Below are positions 16,102-22,141 of a stretch of DNA of 22,141 nucleotides, piece by piece. This DNA comes from a virus. A program made the position numbers and the translations under genes. How positions within the stretch are numbered: the stretch's first letter is position 1; each line of letters starts with the position of its first letter. Below the pieces are notes generated by a model. The model saw only the letters and a program-made list of their open reading frames with translations. It made no database searches and was not told the origin of the DNA. The DNA lies in IMG/VR virus record IMGVR_UViG_3300033144_004970, positions 1 through 22,141 of that record; one strand, written 5' to 3'.

Positions 16102-19100
16102 CTAAACCTCCGTGATTACATTAATTTCAATATCTGGGTATACGGCGTTAACTTCTGCCGTAGGATACACTGCACTAACTTCTGCTGTAGGATATACTGC
16201 GCTAAATAGGATGTCTGGTGGATACCGGACCATATATAGATCTATTCCTGGAACGCCCAGAACAGGCGTTGTTAGTATTCCTTGTGCAGTCACGATATGT
16301 ATCTGACCGACCGTTGGAACACCAAGAATTGGCGAGACCAAAATATCCGAACTACTTAAGACATGAATCTGTCCTATTCCAGGGGTATCTATTTGAGGCG
16401 TAGTCAATATCCCGCTAGCAGTTAACGCATGAATACTACCTAAATCAGGCACATCAAGAACCGGTGTCGTTGAGATCCCGCTCGCAGTTAGCGATTGTAT
16501 CTGTCCTAACGCTGGCGTACCAAGAACCGGGGTGGCCGTAATTTCAGTAGCTTCTAAGTGATGAATGATTGTTGATATGGGCGTATCTACTATTGGAGTT
16601 GTAGATATATCCGTGGCCGATAACGCATGTATCTGAGCAAGCTCAGGCGTATCTAAAACCGGGGTGGTCGTAATTTCAGTAGCATCTAAGTGACAGATGA
16701 CTGTTAATGTCGACGTATCTAAAACCGGTGTGGCCGTAATTTCAGTAACATCTAAGTGATAGATGATTGTTAATGTCGACGTATCTACTATTGGCGTTGT
16801 AGATATGTCAGTGGCAGATAGCACGTGTATCTGACCAAGCTCGGGAGTATCTAAAACCGGGGTGGTTGTGATATCTTGAGCGGCTAGATTGTCTTGTCCT
16901 TCCGTGCTTACTGTCGGTGTGTCTAATACGGGATTAGCGGTGATACCGGCCGCATCTAGGGCATGTTCTTGCCCCACCGTCGGTGTATCTACCACTGGAT
17001 TAGTGGTAATATCAACCGCACCTAAGACGTGTGTTTCTTCCAAAGTCGGTGTATCTAATACCGGATTAGCGGTAATATCGACACTGTCTAAGTCGTGTTC
17101 TTGGCCTATAGGCGGCGTGTCTAGGACTGGATTAGCCGTTATCTCTGTGACCGCTAAGACGTGTTCTTGGCCTATTACAGGCGTGTCTAAGACCGGCGTA
17201 GTCGAAATATCGTCTGCTGTAAGGGCGTGCTCTTGAGCCAACGCAGGCGTATCTAAGACTGGATTAGCCGTTATCTCTGTAGCCGCTAAGACGTGTTCTT
17301 GGCCTATTACAGGCGTGTCTAGGACTGGCGTGGTCGAAATATCGTCTGCTGTAAGGACGTGAGCGCCAACAGCTAGTATCGGCGTGTCCAAGACTGGCGT
17401 GACCGAAATATCGACTGCGGTAAGATCGTGTTCTTGAGCCAACGCAGGTGTGTCTAGGACTGGCGTGGTCGAAATATCGACTGCTGTGAAGGCGTGTTCT
17501 TGGCCTATTATAGGCGTGTCTAAGACTGGATTGGCCGTTATCCCTATGGCTACTAGGTTGCTTTCCCCAATGACCTCTTCTAACGCCGGTGTATCAAGTA
17601 CTGGATTAGCCGTAATATCAACCGCGTCTAAGCCGTGCTCTTGCCCTATGGGTGGCGTATCAAGTACTGGATTAACAGTAATATCAACCGCGTCTAAGCC
17701 GTGCTCTTGCCCTATAGGCGGCGTTCCTACTACTGGATTGACTGTGATACCATTGGCTATAAGCGCGTCCGGAAAGCCAATAGTGACGTAATCAATATCC
17801 AAAGATATACTATCATCATAAACGGACACCGCGGCAGAGGCATTATTACCCGTATCTAAGTCGTTATGTAAACGTATTAGAATCTGAGTATCGCTAGCCT
17901 CATACGCAGCCGCAATGGCTTGATAGGACTGATTACCTATTGATGTCCAGCTTCCTTCTACGCCAGTGGGCGATCTTCCTGCCCACAAAGTAGCTATAAG
18001 AATTGTTCCGGTGGAATCGTATATATCATATGGGCCAATAGTACAAGAATCTACTACGTTCCATTCCGTACATCGATTGTCGGCATCATTTATTCTTATC
18101 TGCGTTAGAATATCCCCAGGGGTTATGCCCAGATCCTCCCAAGTTCCAGACCACTCCCAATACGATACTGCTGCATTTTTCCTTCCGGAAAGTCGTGATT
18201 TTAACGAACCAAGAGGATTGCCGTACCCTGAATCATAAGACAGAACCACATCCCCATTTTCCGGATATCCCACAAACCCTTCGGCTGTGGTTAGGAATGG
18301 AAAGGTTACATTAAGAGAACCCGGAATCGGCACCCCGGGTGTAGGCTCGTCTAAAATCGGATTAGCGGTAATATCGACGGCATCTAGGGCGTGTATCTGG
18401 CCCAAAGCAGGCGTGCCTAATACTGGATTAGCAGTAATATCCGCACTATCTAGGACGTGTGTCTGACCCACAGATGGTGTATCTAGCGCCGGATTAGCTG
18501 TGATATCGACTACCGTAAGATTGTAAATCTCTGTTAAAACAGTCGTATCTAAGACCGGTGTGGTTGAGATATCGACGGCTATTAGATCAACTATCTGACT
18601 AGCAATCGGTGTGTCTACTGCCGGATTAGAAGTAATATCGACGGCGTCTAAGGCATGTTCTTGGCCTATAGATGGTGTGTCCACTGCTGAATTAGCAGTA
18701 ATATCGACGGCGTCTAAGGCATGTGTCTGCCCTACGGACGGCGTATCTACTACTGGAGTTGTTGTTATGCCTACAGAAGTAAGAACAACTATCTGACTAA
18801 CAATCGGCGTATCTATCACTGGGTTAGTAGTAATATCGACGGCTGTTAGGACGTGTTCTTGGCCTAACGCAGGCGTGTCTAAGACTGAATTAGCCGTTAT
18901 CTCTGTGGCCGCTAAGACGTGTTCTTGGCCTATTACAGGCGTGTCTAAGACCGGTGTGGTTGAAATATCGACTGCTGTTAGCGCGTCTGGCTCTTGTGAG
19001 AAGCACACCGGGGTGCCTAAAACCGGATTAACGGTAATATCGACTGCTGTTAGAGCGTGTTTTTGGCCTAACGCTGGAGTATCTAATACCGGCGTGGTCG

Positions 19101-20625
19101 AAATATCGACTGCTGTAAGGCCGTGTTCTTGGCCTAACGCGGGCGTATCTAAGGTCGGTGTGGTCGAAATATCGACTGCGGTAAGATCGTGTTCTTGGCC
19201 TAACGCGGGCGTATCTAAGGTCGGTGTGGTCGAAATATCGACTGCTATAAGATTGTGAATCTCTGCTAGAACAGGCGTGTCTAAGACTGGTGTGGCCGAA
19301 ATATCGACTGCTGTGAGAACGTGTTTCTGCCCCAAAGCGGGCGCATCAAGCACCGGGTTGGCCGTTATCTCTGTGGGTGTTAGGGCGTGTTCTTGACCTA
19401 TTGCCGGTGTATCAAGAACCGGGTTGGCCGTTATCTCTGTGGCTGTTAGAGCGTGTTCTTGACCTATTGCCGGTGTATCAAGAACCGGGTTGGCCGTTAT
19501 CTCTGTGGCTGTTAGAGCGTGTTCTTGACCTATTGCCGGTGTTCCTAGAACTGGTATAGTCGAAATATCGACCGCGGTTAGGTCATCGATAGGAGTCGTC
19601 AAAACATACTCTTCCCAATAAATGGTGGTGCCCGAGCCCCCCGACTGATAAAGATAGTCAATCGTAAGGGTATTATTTAGATCATTATACGACCAACCAG
19701 CCACTATCCGGACATTCACGCCTGTAGTCAATACGCCTTTATCCGTCCACCCAGAGCCGGAATTTGAAATTAGATGAATATAATCATCGCTATCAATATA
19801 TAAAACATAACGATCCCCTGTGGCATTATCAAGGTAGGGGCTTATTCTAACTGCATCGTAAACTGTGTCTATCTCGTTCTCTTCAATATTATCAGTATTC
19901 TCAACGCGATAACGATAGGGTGTGCCCGACGTGTTTATGGTAATACCGCGATCGGGCATAAGCGCTGTAGCTGCATCGATTGTTTCCGTCGCCCAGCTCG
20001 TTCCATTATAGGTGTTGTAGTACGTATCTTCACTGGCATCCTGATACACACAAATCGCGTTATCTGAACTATCTACAGAGAAAGAAGGACGGTAATAGTT
20101 CGTTGTTTCGCCGTCTGTAACCTGGGCAGGGGTTGACCAAGTTGAGCCATTGTACTCGGATGAGAATATTTGTGAGTAAGGGACGCCCATGTCTTTAATT
20201 GATGATGTCCAGACCACCATAGGATAGCCATCTGATTTTATAGATACGCTTACCCTGGGGCCGACGGAGGCCTTATTTTGTACTCCATCGATCTCTGCCC
20301 ATGTCCCCCATACCGGCGTTCCATCGGGATCAGAAATAGTATTCCAAGATAAACCATATCCAAAGTTGTTACCATTAAGTGCGAAGACGTATACCAAATC
20401 ACTACCGTTGATTGCGGCGGTAGACCACTCCAGATATGCTCCTCCATCATTTGCCCAATCTGTGCGGGCTTGTGCTGGACTGACAAAACTCGGTGATCCA
20501 TCGATGTCTTTATAGAAACGTAGATCCAGGCCATCAGTAATAAACGCACATTTAGTGTCGCCAGACGTCTTGAAAACGGCAGCGCCACGCGCGAGGCTTC
20601 CTGGGTTTCGTATATATACAGACAT
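16102..20625 (-). CDS. Giant repeat protein: propeller-like head, 42 beta repeats, inserted domain; candidate adhesin or fibre
   Basis: The 1507 residues have five parts. Residues 1-347 are beta-rich with propeller-like blade motifs (YNGSTWSTPAQVT and YNGTSWATETID, each after a D-x-x-x-x-x-x-V-Y/W strand). Residues 348-763 hold 19 repeats of about 22 residues, with a core like DISTTPVLDTPALGQEH. Residues 764-953 are a non-repeat beta domain (GSLNVTFPFLTTAEGFVGYP, YWEWSGTWEDLG). Residues 954-1464 hold 23 further repeats. Residues 1465-1507 end in 9-residue repeats (SAVYPTAEV). No signal peptide or membrane segment is visible. The repeats look like a stiff beta rod, so a fibre or surface adhesin is the best inference, yet no homology search was possible. 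The start overlaps the upstream stop (TAATG) with GGTGG nearby. It lies before the portal gene, not after the tail genes, which is odd for a tail fibre. Confidence 0.8.
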   Translation of the reverse strand: MSVYIRNPGSLARGAAVFKTSGDTKCAFITDGLDLRFYKDIDGSPSFVSPAQARTDWANDGGAYLEWSTAAINGSDLVYVFALNGNNFGYGLSWNTISDPDGTPVWGTWAEIDGVQNKASVGPRVSVSIKSDGYPMVVWTSSIKDMGVPYSQIFSSEYNGSTWSTPAQVTDGETTNYYRPSFSVDSSDNAICVYQDASEDTYYNTYNGTSWATETIDAATALMPDRGITINTSGTPYRYRVENTDNIEENEIDTVYDAVRISPYLDNATGDRYVLYIDSDDYIHLISNSGSGWTDKGVLTTGVNVRIVAGWSYNDLNNTLTIDYLYQSGGSGTTIYWEEYVLTTPIDDLTAVDISTIPVLGTPAIGQEHALTATEITANPVLDTPAIGQEHALTATEITANPVLDTPAIGQEHALTPTEITANPVLDAPALGQKHVLTAVDISATPVLDTPVLAEIHNLIAVDISTTPTLDTPALGQEHDLTAVDISTTPTLDTPALGQEHGLTAVDISTTPVLDTPALGQKHALTAVDITVNPVLGTPVCFSQEPDALTAVDISTTPVLDTPVIGQEHVLAATEITANSVLDTPALGQEHVLTAVDITTNPVIDTPIVSQIVVLTSVGITTTPVVDTPSVGQTHALDAVDITANSAVDTPSIGQEHALDAVDITSNPAVDTPIASQIVDLIAVDISTTPVLDTTVLTEIYNLTVVDITANPALDTPSVGQTHVLDSADITANPVLGTPALGQIHALDAVDITANPILDEPTPGVPIPGSLNVTFPFLTTAEGFVGYPENGDVVLSYDSGYGNPLGSLKSRLSGRKNAAVSYWEWSGTWEDLGITPGDILTQIRINDADNRCTEWNVVDSCTIGPYDIYDSTGTILIATLWAGRSPTGVEGSWTSIGNQSYQAIAAAYEASDTQILIRLHNDLDTGNNASAAVSVYDDSISLDIDYVTIGFPDALIANGITVNPVVGTPPIGQEHGLDAVDITVNPVLDTPPIGQEHGLDAVDITANPVLDTPALEEVIGESNLVAIGITANPVLDTPIIGQEHAFTAVDISTTPVLDTPALAQEHDLTAVDISVTPVLDTPILAVGAHVLTADDISTTPVLDTPVIGQEHVLAATEITANPVLDTPALAQEHALTADDISTTPVLDTPVIGQEHVLAVTEITANPVLDTPPIGQEHDLDSVDITANPVLDTPTLEETHVLGAVDITTNPVVDTPTVGQEHALDAAGITANPVLDTPTVSTEGQDNLAAQDITTTPVLDTPELGQIHVLSATDISTTPIVDTSTLTIIYHLDVTEITATPVLDTSTLTVICHLDATEITTTPVLDTPELAQIHALSATDISTTPIVDTPISTIIHHLEATEITATPVLGTPALGQIQSLTASGISTTPVLDVPDLGSIHALTASGILTTPQIDTPGIGQIHVLSSSDILVSPILGVPTVGQIHIVTAQGILTTPVLGVPGIDLYMVRYPPDILFSAVYPTAEVSAVYPTAEVNAVYPDIEINVITEV
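16123..16203 (-). repeat. Three 27-base repeats encoding a 9-residue C-terminal motif
   Basis: Three tandem 27-base units encode SAVYPTAEV, SAVYPTAEV and NAVYPDIEI at residues 1475-1501 of the giant protein, followed by a partial NVITEV. The period (9 residues) is unrelated to the 22-residue repeat, so this is a separate terminal structure, possibly a capping or trimerising beta element. Confidence 0.85.
16234..17766 (-). repeat. Repeat block 2 of the giant protein: 23 units of about 66 bases
   Basis: Residues 954-1464 divide into 23 units, mostly exactly 22 residues, with four of 21, 23, 24 or 25. The invariant core is I-x-x-x-P-x-L-x-x-P. Units near the protein C terminus drift (SLTASGISTTPVLDVPDLGS), while units 7-10 alternate between two sequence types. 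The unit changes occur at linker ends (AVGAH, STEGQD), suggesting loops there. Confidence 0.9.
17767..18336 (-). other. Non-repeat beta domain inserted between the two repeat blocks
   Basis: Residues 764-953 of the giant protein contain no 22-residue repeat. The 190-residue segment has features of a carbohydrate-binding-like or jelly-roll beta domain: GDVVLSYDSGYGNP, YWEWSGTWEDLGITPGD, TLWAGRSPTGVEGSW and ILIRLHNDLDTGNN, then DDSISLDIDYVTI. It is aromatic-rich and is entered and left precisely at repeat boundaries. The ligand is unknown. Confidence 0.6.
18337..19584 (-). repeat. Repeat block 1 of the giant protein: 19 units of about 66 bases
   Basis: Residues 348-763 form 19 units. Seventeen of the first 18 are exactly 22 residues, one is 24 (it contains VCFSQEPD), and the last is cut to 18 where the inserted domain begins. 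Common forms include ATEITANPVLDTPAIGQEH and AVDISTTPTLDTPALGQEH. Confidence 0.92.
19385..19540 (-). repeat. Near-identical tandem 66-base units (recent duplication)
   Basis: The same string gcgtgttcttgacctattgc begins at 19385, 19451 and 19517, exactly 66 bases apart, and the sequence between copies is nearly identical. These encode units 2-4 of block 1, whereas most other units differ at many synonymous sites. The pattern fits recent unit duplication or gene conversion. Confidence 0.9.
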
Positions 20626-21323
20626 TATACACCACCCGCAATGTTACCAGTCACAATATCTATCCAGAAGTGCTCAGAACGTAACGCGGCCCATTCCGAC
20701 AGGTTAAATCTATTGGGTGCTATTTCGCTATCGACAAGTGAAGAATCAAGGGAATCCATAGCCGTTATCATATGATAGACAGTGCTCTGTCCTTGGGCAC
20801 GCAAATTGTCGCAAGCATCAAGGGCGGTGTCTATGTCTTCAATAGGCCAATCTTCCAACAAATGTTCTGTAACGACATTCCTAAATGCTCCACTCTTATT
20901 ACCGGCATTTACTGCCTTAAACAAAGATTTAGCATTAGGAGCAGTAAAGTCGATATCTAAAACAAGTGCTTGAATATCTGCTCGGACACCTACTGACGAA
21001 TCGATTAGGCCTGTTTGAATAGGGGTGCTAATGTCCGACCCCCACACGTTATTAGCTCCAATGTCCACTAAGACTTCGATCAACCAACCAAAACCACACC
21101 CGACAATAAGTGTCTCTGCTGCAGGACTGAAACCACCAGCTCCTAGCTTTTGAAGTCGTAGTCTATATGCAGCCAATCCGGTACCACCATCTCGGGCCAA
21201 ATGTAACGCGTAAGTACGGCCGTCTAAATACGACAGTCTATCACCAAACCCCGCTACACCGGGAAACCCTCCTATAATATCATACCCTTGCGCCCATGTT
21301 GCGGGATCATTCCAGTCGGCCAT
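20625..21323 (-). CDS. Class I SAM-dependent methyltransferase-like protein
   Basis: From the preferred start the protein has 232 residues. The motif TLIVGCGFGWLIEVLVDIGA followed by NNVWGSDIS matches SAM-binding motif I and the acidic residue after strand 2. Later segments fit the same fold: FRNVVTEHLLEDWP (motif like HVLEHL) and STVYHMITAMDSLDSSLVDS with a following N-x-S-E-W. There is no N/D-PP-Y/W motif, so it is unlikely to be a DNA adenine or N4-cytosine methylase. Its substrate is unknown. The ATG at 21323 has a strong GGAGG five bases upstream. An earlier in-frame ATG at 21365 would add 14 residues but has no clear ribosome site, only a TAATG overlap with the previous gene. The stop overlaps the giant gene start (TAATG), so the two are probably co-translated. 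Confidence 0.7.
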   Translation of the reverse strand: MADWNDPATWAQGYDIIGGFPGVAGFGDRLSYLDGRTYALHLARDGGTGLAAYRLRLQKLGAGGFSPAAETLIVGCGFGWLIEVLVDIGANNVWGSDISTPIQTGLIDSSVGVRADIQALVLDIDFTAPNAKSLFKAVNAGNKSGAFRNVVTEHLLEDWPIEDIDTALDACDNLRAQGQSTVYHMITAMDSLDSSLVDSEIAPNRFNLSEWAALRSEHFWIDIVTGNIAGGV

Positions 21324-21364
21324 AATAACCTCCAAGGTGGCTCCCCCCACGAGAACCACTTTCA

Positions 21365-21646
21365 TTAACGTTTAAAAACAATCTTGTCTGCGAATCGGCC
21401 GATGTCTGCTGCTGCCCAGCCAATAAGCCAAGCGGCGCCAAAGGCCATTTCACCGATGCCCGCCAAGTCCGAAACTACTAATGGAAGTAACAATCCCGCG
21501 ATGACTACCGCGATTAACTGCGGCCATACGTACCGCCACGACCATTGAGCCTTTTCTGGGTCATCTCGCCGCGCTTTCAACCAAGGAACAAAGATGCGGG
21601 AAACCAACCCCAACGCTAAACCAAACCATCCAATATATACTGCCAT
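21365..21646 (-). CDS. Small membrane protein next to the M23 peptidase (holin-like)
   Basis: This 93-residue protein has three hydrophobic segments: residues about 3-22, 41-58 and 66-82. Between the first two is a charged loop (KARRDDPEKAQWSWR), and it ends in a basic tail (KIVFKR). It starts at an ATG with AAGGAG 11 bases upstream, 20 bases after the peptidase stop, and its own stop overlaps a possible start of the methyltransferase gene. Size, topology and pairing with a cell-wall peptidase fit a holin or another lysis-linked membrane protein. No family signature was recognised, so the role is inference from context. Confidence 0.75.
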   Translation of the reverse strand: MAVYIGWFGLALGLVSRIFVPWLKARRDDPEKAQWSWRYVWPQLIAVVIAGLLLPLVVSDLAGIGEMAFGAAWLIGWAAADIGRFADKIVFKR

Positions 21647-21666
21647 TTTGAATTATTCTCCTTTTT

Positions 21667-22080
21667 CTATCTGAGGTACTTAGCCGGATCAACTACATCC
21701 GGAACAATAAAACCATCTAAACCATGGCCTATATGCTGCACCGTAAGATGCAGATGTGGGCCACTGCTATTGCCTGTGCTGCCTGCTTCGCCTATCATCT
21801 CGCCGCGCTTGACGTTGTCTCCAACACCACTCAACATGAAAGATAGGTGTGTGTACCAGGTTCTCCATCCATCATCGTGTTCTATGATGATGTGGTTGCC
21901 GTACTTTGAATCACCTCCACTTCTACGCTGATTACTAGCCCAAACAACCGTACCATCTAGACAAGCCACGATGGTGTCTCCCCTGTTAGCATAGATGTCT
22001 ACGCCTTCATGGGGACCCCAGGTACGTGGCTCGCCAAAAGGGTGGTTGATAGTGTGGTCACGGTTTAGAACCGGCCACAA
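21667..22080 (-). CDS. M23 (lysostaphin-type) zinc metallopeptidase, probable cell-wall hydrolase
   Basis: The 137-residue protein is almost only an M23 domain. All four zinc or catalytic positions are visible: PHEGVDIYA gives His24 and Asp28, TWYTHLS gives His78, and GPHLHLTV gives His109 and His111. GNHIIIEHDDGW and VKRGEMIGEAGSTGNSSG are classic M23 strands. M23 enzymes cut glycine-containing or peptide cross-links in peptidoglycan. It may serve as an endolysin or as a virion-borne wall-opening enzyme. No signal peptide is seen. The start is a TTG at 22080 without a clear ribosome site. The frame is continuous with the preceding fragment (22087-22141) except for one TGA, so reinitiation or readthrough is possible. 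The domain could also be the C-terminal part of a larger split protein. Confidence 0.85.
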   Translation of the reverse strand: MWPVLNRDHTINHPFGEPRTWGPHEGVDIYANRGDTIVACLDGTVVWASNQRRSGGDSKYGNHIIIEHDDGWRTWYTHLSFMLSGVGDNVKRGEMIGEAGSTGNSSGPHLHLTVQHIGHGLDGFIVPDVVDPAKYLR

Positions 22081-22086
22081 AAGGCT

Positions 22087-22141
22087 TCATTGGTAGGGGT
22101 CTTCGAAGAAGTAAGGCGGCTTTCCGTCTTCCCAAACATAG
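22087..22141 (-). CDS. C-terminal end of an unidentified upstream gene
   Basis: Reading on the minus strand from the window edge, an open frame gives YVWEDGKPPYFFEDPYQ and ends at a TGA (22087-22089). The stretch is rich in aromatic residues and acidic, with no stop before that, so it is plausibly the end of a coding sequence. It is too short to identify. It is in the same frame as the M23 gene, separated from its TTG start by only two codons after the stop. Terminase or a wall-degrading enzyme are possible identities, but nothing here decides. Confidence 0.45.
   Translation of the reverse strand, partial: YVWEDGKPPYFFEDPYQ

Noticed and set aside
16889-19258. Several plus-strand open frames with repeating GVSKTGVVEIS-type sequence
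   Set aside because: They are the reverse reading of the 66-base repeats of the giant protein, whose period is a multiple of three and so keeps antisense frames open.
16234-19584. Regular 66-base periodicity as a possible CRISPR array
   Set aside because: There are no unique spacers between constant repeats; the whole period is coding and conserved as protein, and no cas genes are present.
16102-20625. Diversity-generating retroelement targeting the giant repeat protein
   Set aside because: No reverse transcriptase or template/variable repeat pair with adenine-directed changes was seen in the window.
21324-21365. Upstream ATG at 21365 as the methyltransferase start
   Set aside because: It adds 14 hydrophobic residues and lacks a ribosome site, while the ATG at 21323 has GGAGG at good spacing. 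It remains possible through TAATG coupling.
1-22141. Alternative genetic code with TGA recoded
   Set aside because: TGA serves as the functional stop of several genes here in ATGA overlaps, and tryptophan is encoded by TGG, so the standard bacterial code fits.

Overview
The window holds the late structural region of a tailed double-stranded DNA phage or prophage with a long non-contractile (siphovirus-type) tail. All 19 complete genes and both edge fragments lie on the minus strand, so the genes are transcribed from high to low coordinates. No tRNA, rRNA, integrase, transposon, CRISPR array or convincing promoter or terminator was seen, and no gene-free stretch exceeds about 35 bases. Most gene junctions are ATGA or TAATG overlaps or short gaps with purine-rich Shine-Dalgarno sites, which fits one continuous late transcript. 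The capsid, major tail protein, tail chaperone and tape measure proteins resemble families known from phages of Gram-positive bacteria (Bacillota and Actinomycetota). The host itself cannot be named from this window.

In transcription order: the C-terminal end of an unidentified gene (22087-22141); an M23 zinc peptidase (21667-22080) with a TTG start, in the same frame as that fragment; a small membrane protein (21365-21646); a SAM-dependent methyltransferase-like protein (20625-21323); and a giant 1507-residue protein (16102-20625). The giant protein has a propeller-like head, 42 copies of a roughly 22-residue beta repeat in two blocks, a separate domain between the blocks and a short 9-residue repeat tail. 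Two small beta-rich accessory proteins follow (15734-16099, 15365-15718).

The head module comes next: portal (14110-15348), then a single reading frame joining an HK97-type prohead protease, a very acidic scaffold-like linker and the major capsid protein (11918-14101). A strong internal ribosome site sits exactly where the capsid domain begins. Head closure (11607-11915) and tail terminator (11282-11614) proteins connect head to tail.

The tail module follows: major tail tube protein (10610-11269), tail assembly chaperone (10199-10582), a conserved partner gene (9612-10163), an HK97 gp10-like protein (9244-9615), a 1543-residue tape measure (4616-9247), a distal tail protein carrying a LamG-like domain (3120-4619) and a baseplate hub protein carrying two LamG-like domains (572-3118). 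Two membrane proteins (213-557 and 1-231, the latter cut by the edge) end the window.

Most unusual are the two-product protease/capsid frame, the giant repeat protein placed on the 5' side of the portal gene, three related LamG domains shared by two neighbouring tail-tip genes, and aspartate-rich calcium-binding-like loops in both the tape measure and the hub.
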